Assembly (NCBI GenBank): GCA_964463865.1
Contig: CAYXDX010000028.1
Span: forward strand, 1-18,441
Direction: 5' to 3'
Origin: Ferroglobus sp964463865
GTDB taxonomy: Archaea > Halobacteriota > Archaeoglobi > Archaeoglobales > Archaeoglobaceae
DNA: 18,441 nucleotides
Positions 11,915-18,441 of this stretch are shown piece after piece; position 1 is the stretch's first letter, and each line of letters begins with the position of its first letter. A program made the position numbers and the translations under genes. The notes under the pieces were generated by a model. It did not search any database. It was not told where the DNA came from and was given only the letters and a program-made list of their open reading frames with translations.

Positions 11915-13576
11915 TCAGATTATGCCAAGCAGCGATTTTATCGCCATCTGACTGACGTAGCCGCTTAAAGCAGCCACCCAGGTCATTCCGACCGTGTGGA
12001 CGAGGCCCGCCATGAACCTGCCACCGTCCATTATTTTGATCGCGAAAGTAGAGAGGATCGCGTGAGACAGAAGGAGCAACGTTATCAGGTTAGACACGAA
12101 CATCAGATTCTCCGCAGGAACGACGTGAAGTATCTCTCCGACCACTTCACCCGGAATTTGAAGGGAAGAATACAGAGAGTTCATAGCCTCGACGACTCCG
12201 AAGGAAATGTAGAGCGCGAAGGCTATGCCGATGATGACTCCGTAGGCTATTCCTATGAAAGAGCTCGTCGTCTGGTCTCTCCTCGCCCTGAGGTTGTTTA
12301 TCGTTATGAAGTTCTCCGAAATTATCTCGGCCGCGTCTATAGGATCGGTTCCGAGGTTTATCGCCTCGACGAACATGTCCGTAAACCTGTAAATCAGGTT
12401 GCTGTTCGTCGCGATCGCGAACTTCTCCCACGCCCTCCTCTTGTTTATCCTCGTCTTTAACCTTTTGTAAAGAGCTCTGATGTCTTCAGTAAGGCTGCCG
12501 AAGTCGTGCGCAGTTAAGTACTTCAGGCTCTCGAGGATGTTGCCGCCTCTTGCCGACGCGGAAGCTCCCAGGCTCATTATGAAGGACGGCGCGTTCTTGT
12601 CCTTGTCCTTTATCAGCTTCTCCTCTTTTCTCGCGGAAAAACCGGGGATTAAGAGCGGCGTGATGGATATCGCCATCAAAAACGAGAAGGGTATGTCGAT
12701 TACTCCGTAAACGTAGTTCGCGAACAGGAGGATCGTGAATATTACGAGGAACAAAGCCAGCGACAGGGCGAAGAGTCTGTAAAGTCTCCTGTCCACATCG
12801 GTGAATTCCCCAGAGGTCTGCCAGAGAGGATCCTCCGGAGCGACGGCTTTCAGGTAAACGAGGACGCCGACCTCGGCAATGAAGAAGAAGATTATTATCA
12901 GATACAGCGTCAGCATTATGTCTATTCCCGTGAGGAACGGCATGATAATACCGAAAGCCGCAAAGAAGCTAAGCGAGAGAATTATGGACACGTAGATCTC
13001 CTTAAACAGGTCTATGCTGTAGAGCTTTCCGTTGTAGAGCGTCGAGAACTCCTCCATCATGACCTTCTGTTCCCTCTTTATGAACACCTTGAAGTCTTCA
13101 CCGCTGTCTATCTCGTGAGCCATCCTGTCGAGGAAGTCTGCGAAGATCTTGCTCGGGGTCCTCTTTGCTATGAACCTGCAGGCCTGCGCGAGGTTCCTCT
13201 TCCACTTCGCCATCAGGAGGTAAATTTTCCTCGTTTCCTCGGCGAGAGACTTGTATTCCTTCCTCTCCGAAAGCATTTTCATCATTTCTTTCCTGTCTAT
13301 TTCGGAGATCGCGAGAACGCCGAGGTGCGTTATGTAAAAGTGTATGTTGTTTTCGATGTCGTTTTTGAACCTGACCTCGACGATCTTCGGATATAAAAGT
13401 GCTGGAAGTAGAATGAATATCGGAACTGAGTAGAACAGAATTCTGAACAGGCCGAGGTCGAGCTGGGAGAGGTAAAACGTGACGAGCAGAAACGTCGCGA
13501 GAGCGACGAGTAAACTCGGTAAGAGAACGAACTTCAGATACCTGTCGACGTCGACGCCGATGTGTCTCAGGTTCAT
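11915..13576 (-). CDS. arlJ: Archaellum assembly membrane protein ArlJ (FlaJ)
   Basis: A 553-aa polytopic membrane protein, last gene of the archaellum operon and of the family's usual length. It has about nine hydrophobic segments in three groups: two near the N terminus, four in the middle and three at the C terminus. Two large charged cytoplasmic regions separate them (about residues 70-205 and 320-420), the layout of the two T2SF domains shared with type IV pilus PilC. ArlJ is the membrane platform on which the ArlI ATPase works to assemble and rotate the filament. It starts 4 nt after the arlI stop, so coupled translation is likely. Confidence 0.95.
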   Translation of the reverse strand: MNLRHIGVDVDRYLKFVLLPSLLVALATFLLVTFYLSQLDLGLFRILFYSVPIFILLPALLYPKIVEVRFKNDIENNIHFYITHLGVLAISEIDRKEMMKMLSERKEYKSLAEETRKIYLLMAKWKRNLAQACRFIAKRTPSKIFADFLDRMAHEIDSGEDFKVFIKREQKVMMEEFSTLYNGKLYSIDLFKEIYVSIILSLSFFAAFGIIMPFLTGIDIMLTLYLIIIFFFIAEVGVLVYLKAVAPEDPLWQTSGEFTDVDRRLYRLFALSLALFLVIFTILLFANYVYGVIDIPFSFLMAISITPLLIPGFSARKEEKLIKDKDKNAPSFIMSLGASASARGGNILESLKYLTAHDFGSLTEDIRALYKRLKTRINKRRAWEKFAIATNSNLIYRFTDMFVEAINLGTDPIDAAEIISENFITINNLRARRDQTTSSFIGIAYGVIIGIAFALYISFGVVEAMNSLYSSLQIPGEVVGEILHVVPAENLMFVSNLITLLLLSHAILSTFAIKIMDGGRFMAGLVHTVGMTWVAALSGYVSQMAIKSLLGII

Positions 13577-13580
13577 GATC

Positions 13581-15227
13581 TCACAACCTGAAAGGCAGAC
13601 CTTCGATGCCCTTCTTGTAGAAATTCCAGATTATCTTCACTACCTCGTAGTAATCGAAGATCTTCAGCTCGACCATTCTCTTGAGAATTCTCGCTCTCAG
13701 TTCCATCTCCTCGTATATTTTCCTCGGATCGTCGTATCCGGCAGTTTGAGCGATCTTGTTCTCGAGGACGTAGCTGTTGTAAAGCCCTCTGAAAACGTGC
13801 GTATCCGTAACGCTGTCCCACTCGAAAACGGATCTCGTCACGACTCCTCCAATTTCTTCGTAATATCCCTCTATTTCTTCGACGACGAGACATCGTCTCA
13901 AGAACTGTCCCTTCCTGTAAACTGCCTGCTGAATCAAAACGACGTTCAGGTTGTCTATGAAAGTTATCGGGACGTTTATCGGTTCTCCCGTCAGCCTCTG
14001 AATCAGCTTCTTGACGCTACCGGCGTGGAATGTAGCTAAAACCGGGTGACCCGTCTGCATAGCCTGAAACGCTATCGCTCCCTCCTTACCTCTGATCTCA
14101 CCGACTATGATATAGTTCGGTCTACTTCTCAGCGCTGCCCTGAGCAGGTCGAAGAGGTCTACCCTCCCAACTTCTCCCCTCTCCCTCGTGTTCAGCTGCT
14201 GCCAAACGGGATGCGGCACCTGAACCTCCGGAGTATCTTCGGCCGTGTATATCTTCGAGTCCGGCTTTATGAACGGAATCATCGCGTTGAGCGTCGTCGT
14301 TTTTCCGCTCGCGGTCTCTCCGCTCACCCAGATGCTCATACCGTATTCGAGACACAGCCAGAGGTATGCGGCGATTTCGGCTGAAAGGGTGCCCCAGGCG
14401 ATCAGCTGAGTTATGCTTATCGGCACGGCGGTGAACTTTCTTATCGTAAACGACGGACCCTTCAGGCTGACGTCCGTGGAGTAAATAATGTTGATTCTGC
14501 TCCCGTCGGGCAAAGAACCGTCGACTATCGGCTCCTTCTCGCTGACTGGTCTTCCCATTCTTTCTCCGAGGTTTTTAAGGAATTCAGCCATTTTAATGTC
14601 GTCTCCGAACTCTATGTTCGTCGGCATCATGTCGAAGATCTTGTGAACGACGTGCGTGTTCTTTGGCCCTATCACGTGAATGTCCTCGATGTAAGGGTCT
14701 CTGATCAACGGTTCGAGCGGTCCGACTCCGAGAACGTCTCTTTTTATCAGATACCTGAACGTGTAAGCCTCCTCGTAAGTCAGGGGTATCTTCTCGAATC
14801 CGAGGGAGAACCTGCCCCTCTTTTTGTAAGGTCTCTTTTCCCGAGTTATTTCGACGACCTTGTCGAAGAGCTTGTCTATGAGCCTCTCCATCTCCTCCTC
14901 CGTCTCCGGCTCCTTCTCGTAAGGCGCGAGTTCGAGCATCATGTCCATAACGGCTTTGAACTTTTCCTCCTCCTCTTCGTTCCTCAACCTCGGCTCTATG
15001 GCGATGTAATGCTTTTTTCCGTCTCTGTCCGTCCAGATGTGTATGAAAATCGGATCTCCCACTGGGTAGAGTATGTTGGGTCTCGGCAGAGCTTTCATGT
15101 CCCTCGAGAGCTGGACGGCGAAGTTCGGGATCGTCCCCTCCTTCTTCCTGAACTCGTTGAGGTACCTCTTGAGGTGCGGATTTCTTTTCAGAGCGACGTC
15201 GAGCCTGTCGGACTTGACGACGTTCAT
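13581..15227 (-). CDS. arlI: Archaellum motor/assembly ATPase ArlI (FlaI)
   Basis: A 548-aa secretion-superfamily ATPase. The N-terminal domain (about 1-230) includes the VLGVGPLEPLIRDPYIEDIHV segment. The RecA-like domain has Walker A GETASGKTT (303-311), an Asp-box region with YTAEDTPE (327-334), Walker B YIIVGEIRG (372-380) and a His box HPVLATFHAG (394-403). ATP hydrolysis by the hexamer drives archaellin assembly and filament rotation. The stop is directly followed, after 4 nt, by arlJ, and its ATG abuts the arlH stop, consistent with one stoichiometric motor unit of ArlH, I and J. Confidence 0.97.
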   Translation of the reverse strand: MNVVKSDRLDVALKRNPHLKRYLNEFRKKEGTIPNFAVQLSRDMKALPRPNILYPVGDPIFIHIWTDRDGKKHYIAIEPRLRNEEEEEKFKAVMDMMLELAPYEKEPETEEEMERLIDKLFDKVVEITREKRPYKKRGRFSLGFEKIPLTYEEAYTFRYLIKRDVLGVGPLEPLIRDPYIEDIHVIGPKNTHVVHKIFDMMPTNIEFGDDIKMAEFLKNLGERMGRPVSEKEPIVDGSLPDGSRINIIYSTDVSLKGPSFTIRKFTAVPISITQLIAWGTLSAEIAAYLWLCLEYGMSIWVSGETASGKTTTLNAMIPFIKPDSKIYTAEDTPEVQVPHPVWQQLNTRERGEVGRVDLFDLLRAALRSRPNYIIVGEIRGKEGAIAFQAMQTGHPVLATFHAGSVKKLIQRLTGEPINVPITFIDNLNVVLIQQAVYRKGQFLRRCLVVEEIEGYYEEIGGVVTRSVFEWDSVTDTHVFRGLYNSYVLENKIAQTAGYDDPRKIYEEMELRARILKRMVELKIFDYYEVVKIIWNFYKKGIEGLPFRL

Positions 15228-15923
15228 TTAAGCCACCGCCGCTATTTCGACGACCAGGCCGATCTTTGGCTCTACTCTGAAGGCTATCTGCTTCTGATAC
15301 TGCATCTGCGCGAGGTTGTACTTCTTGATCGTCATGGTGTTCTTTATGTCCGCTCCGAACTTTCTGAGGCTGCACTCGGCAACGAAAGTTGCCGCGCTTT
15401 CCAGTTCGAGGAGGGACGCTTCGTCGATCTCGCCGGGGACTGCCGTAACGATTACCGCCTTTCCCGTCGCTGCGATTCGCTTTATGAAGCTGACGAGGTC
15501 GATTGCAGAATTCGGGTTTATGTCGAACTTCACGATCGCGGAAAGGGAGTCGATAAAAATCACGTCGCTCTCGAAAATGTGCCTGCCAGAAATGAGCTTT
15601 TCTATGTACCTTTCTCTCCTCTTTACCTCGCTTATGAGCGGGTAAACGGGAAAAAACTTCAACTTCCCGGAAATTATGAACTTGTCCACGTCGTAACCGA
15701 GACTCGACATCTGCTTTATGAAGTCCACCGTCGTGAGCTGAGAGGAAACGTAGCTAACGGAAACGTCGTTTTTCAGCAAACCGAAGGTCATCCTCTGACA
15801 GACCACGCTTTTCCCACTTCCGCTCTCCCCGATAATCAGACCGAATGTTCCTCTCGGAATTCCGCCGCCGATCTTTTTGTGGAACTCGTCGTTTTCGATT
15901 TGAACCGAGAAGACGTTTACCAT
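15228..15923 (-). CDS. arlH: Archaellum regulator ATP-binding protein ArlH (FlaH)
   Basis: A 231-aa RecA-like protein of the KaiC-related ArlH family. Walker A is GESGSGKSV at 32-40 and Walker B VIFIDS at 121-126. The family binds ATP, usually with little hydrolysis, forms a ring and docks on ArlI to start assembly or rotation. The start ATG at 15923 is 4 nt after the arlG stop, with AGGGTGA as ribosome site. Its TAA is immediately followed by the arlI ATG. Confidence 0.95.
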   Translation of the reverse strand: MVNVFSVQIENDEFHKKIGGGIPRGTFGLIIGESGSGKSVVCQRMTFGLLKNDVSVSYVSSQLTTVDFIKQMSSLGYDVDKFIISGKLKFFPVYPLISEVKRRERYIEKLISGRHIFESDVIFIDSLSAIVKFDINPNSAIDLVSFIKRIAATGKAVIVTAVPGEIDEASLLELESAATFVAECSLRKFGADIKNTMTIKKYNLAQMQYQKQIAFRVEPKIGLVVEIAAVA

Positions 15924-15927
15924 GCTA

Positions 15928-16365
15928 TCACCCTGCGAACTCGAAGGTCTTCTTCACGCCGGTCTCCGTCACGACGATAAGCTTCGCGTCTCCGTTAATC
16001 TGAGGAGAGTAAACGTAGAGCGTTGCTGTCTCGCCGGGCTTTATCGAGACTCTGTCCGCTTCGAAGTTCACGACCTGCCCGTTCAGAATTACCGTCAGCG
16101 AGTTGTTCGTCAGCAGAATTTCCTCCGTCCCGACGTTCTTTACGTAGATCACGTAAGCTCCGAGCGTGGTGTTGTAAATGACGTTGGCCGGGTCGTTTAT
16201 TATTTCGAAGTCCGTTCCTATCATCTTCTTCAGAACTTCTCCCTGCTCTCCAGCTTCGATGCTTATTTTCTGGACAGTAACGAACATTATCGCCGACGCT
16301 GAAGACGCTATGATTACCGCCGCTATGAACAGTATCAGGTGCGTCGCGACTTCGCCGAACCCCAT
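15928..16365 (-). CDS. arlG: Archaellum stator protein ArlG (FlaG)
   Basis: A 145-aa protein. An N-terminal hydrophobic helix (about 8-30), resembling that of archaellins, is followed by a beta-rich Ig-like domain (YVIYVKNVGTEEIL, NNSLTVILNGQVV, ISIKPGETATLYV-type strands). ArlG and ArlF form the stator that couples the motor to the S-layer on the outside of the membrane. Its place between arlF and arlH is the normal order in euryarchaea, which supports G rather than F. It begins one base after the arlF stop. Confidence 0.88.
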   Translation of the reverse strand: MGFGEVATHLILFIAAVIIASSASAIMFVTVQKISIEAGEQGEVLKKMIGTDFEIINDPANVIYNTTLGAYVIYVKNVGTEEILLTNNSLTVILNGQVVNFEADRVSIKPGETATLYVYSPQINGDAKLIVVTETGVKKTFEFAG

Positions 16366-16366
16366 C

Positions 16367-16801
16367 TCAGCTCACCACGTAGGTGTAGTATATCGCGTAG
16401 CCGTTGTTCGCGACGAGCTTGAGTCTGTGAGTCGTGCCGGTCCCTCCGTCGAGATTGTTAGCCTGTATCGTCACGTTGGTTTCGGGGTAAAGGTAGTCTC
16501 TGTCGTAAGTGAAGTTCACGAGAACACCATCGATTAAGAGGTCGAACTTGCTGACCTTCAGCGTAACCGTTCCAGCGTTCTTTACAGTTATAGTCAGATC
16601 GTGGGTCGTGTTCGTTCCTACGGCAGTTAAAGAAAGAATTTCGAGCTTCGTGTTCGCTTTTTCGTTAATCTCCTCCTTTTCCAACTTTAACTGATACACG
16701 TAGTCTCTCAGCTGTTCGTAAAAAGTAGAATAAACCATTCCCACTACGACCAACGAGGTTATGAAGATTATCGTGAACGCGGCGGTCGTGCTAAAGCCCA
16801 T
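16367..16801 (-). CDS. arlF: Archaellum stator protein ArlF (FlaF)
   Basis: A 144-aa protein with an N-terminal transmembrane helix (about 7-26) and a basic/acidic stalk (about 30-50). A beta-sandwich follows, with the strands THDLTITVKNAGTVTL, FDLLIDGVLVNF and HRLKLVANNG, matching the ArlF Ig-like fold that binds the S-layer. Several N-x-T/S sites could be glycosylated on the outside. The start ATG at 16801 overlaps the arlD/E stop by 11 bp and is preceded by AGGAGGT, so it is strongly translated. It is paralogous in layout to the next gene, arlG. Confidence 0.88.
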   Translation of the reverse strand: MGFSTTAAFTIIFITSLVVVGMVYSTFYEQLRDYVYQLKLEKEEINEKANTKLEILSLTAVGTNTTHDLTITVKNAGTVTLKVSKFDLLIDGVLVNFTYDRDYLYPETNVTIQANNLDGGTGTTHRLKLVANNGYAIYYTYVVS

Positions 16802-17633
16802 TTATCTCACTTACCTCCTTCTTTATCCTGTACACTTGCCTCTCGACGTCCAGCAGCAGGTCCTTGTTCATCTTTCCGGTTCTCAGAGCCTCTATGAACA
16901 GCAGGGACATTATGTGGTCCTGGACGGTCATGTAGCCCACCGGCCTCCAGTCGGACTTCTCGTGGTAGAGCCTTATGCCCTTGGAATACTTCAGAACCTC
17001 GAACATCACGTCTTCGGATATCCAGCCGATGTCGACGTAGTAGTCGAGGAGGTCGCTCAAGCCATCGTATCCGACTCTTTCGATCATGAACTCTATCCAC
17101 TTCAGGAGGAACATCATCGACCTCGTGCTTTCCGGAATCGACGTTAACCTGACGCTTTTCGGTCTCGCGGTTTCGACGACCTCGCGAGCGTCTAACAAAG
17201 GTTGTTGAGCTGCTAATTCCTGCTCCTTTTTCTCCTCAGCTTCCTCCTTCCCGACTGCGCTCTCGCTCGCTTCACTGCTACTTCCGTAAGCTTCCGCCAC
17301 CATCTTCTCAGCGAGCCTGTCTTCGACCTTCCTCATGAACGTCGAAAGCGCCTTTTCGATCTTGTCGATCTTCTCGGCGATGTCGTCGACGTTTACCTCC
17401 ACCCTCTCCTTCAGCTTCCCTTCAACTCTCGACACGATTTTTTCGAGCTGCTCTTCGGTTATCTTCTTACCCTTGAGGATGTCGTAGAGGTCGTTGACTA
17501 TGACAGCGGGTATTCTACCCTTGTAACTCTCGAGCTTGCTTTTTAGCTCGCTGTCGGAGAGATACTTGCCCTTATCCTTCTTCTCCTCTTCGAGTTCTTC
17601 GAGCCTGATTATGTTTCTGTTACTATCATCCAA
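16791..17633 (-). CDS. arlD: Archaellum accessory protein ArlD/E (FlaD/E)
   Basis: A 280-aa soluble protein. The N-terminal 150 residues are charged with coiled-coil character (IAEKIDKIEKALSTFMRKVEDRLAEK), followed by a Glu/Ala-rich linker with an Ala-Gln-Gln patch. The C-terminal domain (about 155-280), with LTSIPESTRSMMFLLKWIEFMIERVG and the GWISEDVMFEVLKYSKGI segment, is the conserved ArlD/E domain. The protein forms the cytosolic ring that links the motor to the chemotaxis adaptor CheF in euryarchaea. There is one D/E gene here, not separate D and E. The start is TTG at 17633, backed by GAGGTGA at the right spacing, overlapping the arlC stop by 8 bp. Confidence 0.9.
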   Translation of the reverse strand: MDDSNRNIIRLEELEEEKKDKGKYLSDSELKSKLESYKGRIPAVIVNDLYDILKGKKITEEQLEKIVSRVEGKLKERVEVNVDDIAEKIDKIEKALSTFMRKVEDRLAEKMVAEAYGSSSEASESAVGKEEAEEKKEQELAAQQPLLDAREVVETARPKSVRLTSIPESTRSMMFLLKWIEFMIERVGYDGLSDLLDYYVDIGWISEDVMFEVLKYSKGIRLYHEKSDWRPVGYMTVQDHIMSLLFIEALRTGKMNKDLLLDVERQVYRIKKEVSEINGL

Positions 17634-18117
17634 GACCGATCACCTCTTCGTAAATAACTTCATTAACTATCTCCCTCAGGTTTATCGCGCTCCTAAAAAT
17701 CAGCCTCAAGTCGAGACGCAAATCTCTGAGCAGATCCTCGATCTCGTCAACCTTCTTCTCGATTTCTTCCAGCCTCTCGACGCTGAGAGACGTAACTTTC
17801 GACTGCCCGACGAACGGATTTATCTGAGCCGACACGACTTCGTAGAGAGCCATCATGTCCTTAATCGAGTCCTCAAGCTTGTGAATGTCGCTCCTCACCT
17901 TGTCTATCTCCTTTTTCAGATTCGTTATCGCCACGTCGAGCCTCGGGATTCTGTTCTCCACATCATTTAGCCTCTCGTTGATTTTTATGATTAAGTCCTC
18001 CTCCTCGTTTTCCTTGCTCTCCTCTCCAGCCTCGACCGTCTCGACTTCTTCCTCTTCCACTTCCTCCTCTCTCACCTCCTCCTCTTCTTTCTTCTTCCTC
18101 CTGAAGATTTTCAGCAT
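17626..18117 (-). CDS. arlC: Archaellum accessory protein ArlC (FlaC)
   Basis: A 163-aa protein from ATG at 18117, chosen because GAGGTGGAG lies just upstream; a GTG at 18126 would add three residues but overlaps that ribosome site. A basic N-terminal patch (KIFRRKKK) is followed by about 35 residues almost all Glu, Val and Lys. Then comes a coiled coil with the ArlC domain segment DMMALYEVVSAQINPFVG. ArlC works with ArlD/E in the cytosolic switch complex that receives CheF/CheY signals. The gene lies behind arlB across a T-tract region and overlaps arlD/E by 8 bp. Confidence 0.9.
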   Translation of the reverse strand: MLKIFRRKKKEEEEVREEEVEEEEVETVEAGEESKENEEEDLIIKINERLNDVENRIPRLDVAITNLKKEIDKVRSDIHKLEDSIKDMMALYEVVSAQINPFVGQSKVTSLSVERLEEIEKKVDEIEDLLRDLRLDLRLIFRSAINLREIVNEVIYEEVIGLG

Positions 18118-18129
18118 AAACTCCACCTC

Positions 18130-18168
18130 AAAAAATTTTTAGGAAAAAATAAAAAATTGTGTAAAAAA
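18130..18168 (-). terminator. Four T6 tracts between arlB and arlC (partial terminator)
   Basis: On the minus strand four runs of six T (18163-18168, 18151-18156, 18144-18149 and 18130-18135) occur within 39 bases, just after the arlB stop. T tracts are the archaeal intrinsic termination signal. No separate strong TATA box for arlC was found in the 60-bp gap, so some read-through must supply the arlC-J genes. Confidence 0.6.
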
Positions 18169-18177
18169 TTTTGGAGG

Positions 18178-18441
18178 TTACTGCAGCTCTACTACAGCCG
18201 TTGTGTATGACGGCGGTGTCGTGAACTCGATTATACCCGGAGCTCCGAACTCCGGTCTGACCTCTCCACTGACTCTTTCTCTCGGTGAAAATCCTCCACC
18301 AAATATTGCACTCGTGTTGACTGTTAGAATGACCTTGTCACCCTGGTTAAGGACTGGATACGCGCTGTTAAGGGATCCATCCTCATCCTGCAGAACGATG
18401 ATGCCGAACTCTTTATCAGCGCCTCCATCGGTCGTTGCATC
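18178..18441 (-). CDS. arlB: Archaellin ArlB (FlaB), C-terminal 87 residues, truncated by window edge
   Basis: The frame is open from the right window edge to TAA at 18178. It encodes the typical archaellin C-terminal domain: DKEFGIIVLQDEDGS, then a Q-G-D-K-V-x-LTVNTSAIFGGG strand, an RERVSGEVRPEFGAPGIIEF segment and a final hydrophobic TTAVVELQ end. In archaellins these form the outer beta-barrel of the filament subunit and the E-F-G-A-P-G-x-I-E motif is a hallmark. The N-terminal class III signal and the assembly helix lie outside the window. It is the first gene of the visible archaellum cluster; further archaellin copies may lie upstream. Confidence 0.93.
   Translation of the reverse strand, partial: DATTDGGADKEFGIIVLQDEDGSLNSAYPVLNQGDKVILTVNTSAIFGGGFSPRERVSGEVRPEFGAPGIIEFTTPPSYTTAVVELQ

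Noticed and set aside
12147..12431. Short ORFs within arlJ on both strands
   Set aside because: Arg/Ser-rich mirror frames with no start signal or motif.
14643..15980. 445-codon plus-strand ORF opposite arlI and arlH
   Set aside because: Antisense to genes with intact Walker motifs; the composition is that of a mirror frame.
1..18441. Defence system, CRISPR array, transposon, integrase or tRNA
   Set aside because: No repeat-spacer pattern, transposase, integrase or cloverleaf sequence was recognised; the AbrB-like gene has no toxin partner.

Overview
The window looks like chromosomal DNA of a thermophilic euryarchaeon, most probably from the Archaeoglobales (Archaeoglobus/Geoglobus/Ferroglobus type). 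The reasons are the euryarchaeal archaellum gene order arlB-C-D/E-F-G-H-I-J, an archaeal Pus10, leaderless or short-leader promoters with TATA boxes about 25 nt upstream, frequent GTG/TTG starts, and proteins rich in Lys, Glu, Arg and Val. The genus is an inference. The window is gene-dense: no gap exceeds about 170 bp, and I saw no insertion sequence, CRISPR array, tRNA or rRNA.

Left part (1-3617). The 3' part of a DHH-family (RecJ/GAN-like) phosphoesterase enters from the left edge. A 33-codon Cys4 microprotein gene faces it and overlaps its 3' end. Next comes a textbook C/D box guide sRNA (about 1205-1262, all four boxes perfect), then a lipoprotein with two WHy/LEA-2 repeats, overlapping pus10 by ATGA. 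Facing pus10 are an 87-aa helical protein and a second, 44-aa Cys4 microprotein. The two microproteins share one pattern and both have leaderless promoters.

CoA-transferase operon (7387 down to 3650, minus strand). Two family III (CaiB/BaiF) CoA-transferases are followed by an aromatic- and Cys-containing 166-aa protein and an 86-aa Cys5 protein. The last resembles the HiPIP-like small subunits of benzylsuccinate synthase and related enzymes. The operon has a clear TATA box, strong Shine-Dalgarno sites and tight coupling. A role in activating a dicarboxylic or aromatic acid by CoA transfer is likely; the substrate is not shown by the sequence.

Middle part (7498-11829). A leaderless two-gene operon encodes an AbrB-like-start protein and a metallo-beta-lactamase/TPR fusion. 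A SatP/YaaH acetate-type transporter follows. Divergent from it are an unknown 112-aa protein and a hot-dog acyl-CoA thioesterase. On the minus strand, a winged-helix regulator is coupled to a SAM methyltransferase, with a perfect 7-5-7 inverted repeat in its promoter.

Right part (11915-18441, minus strand). The archaellum operon encodes ArlJ, I, H, G, F, D/E, C and the C-terminal 87 residues of an archaellin (ArlB), which runs off the right edge. Four T6 tracts lie between arlB and arlC and probably cause partial termination, giving more filament protein than motor proteins.
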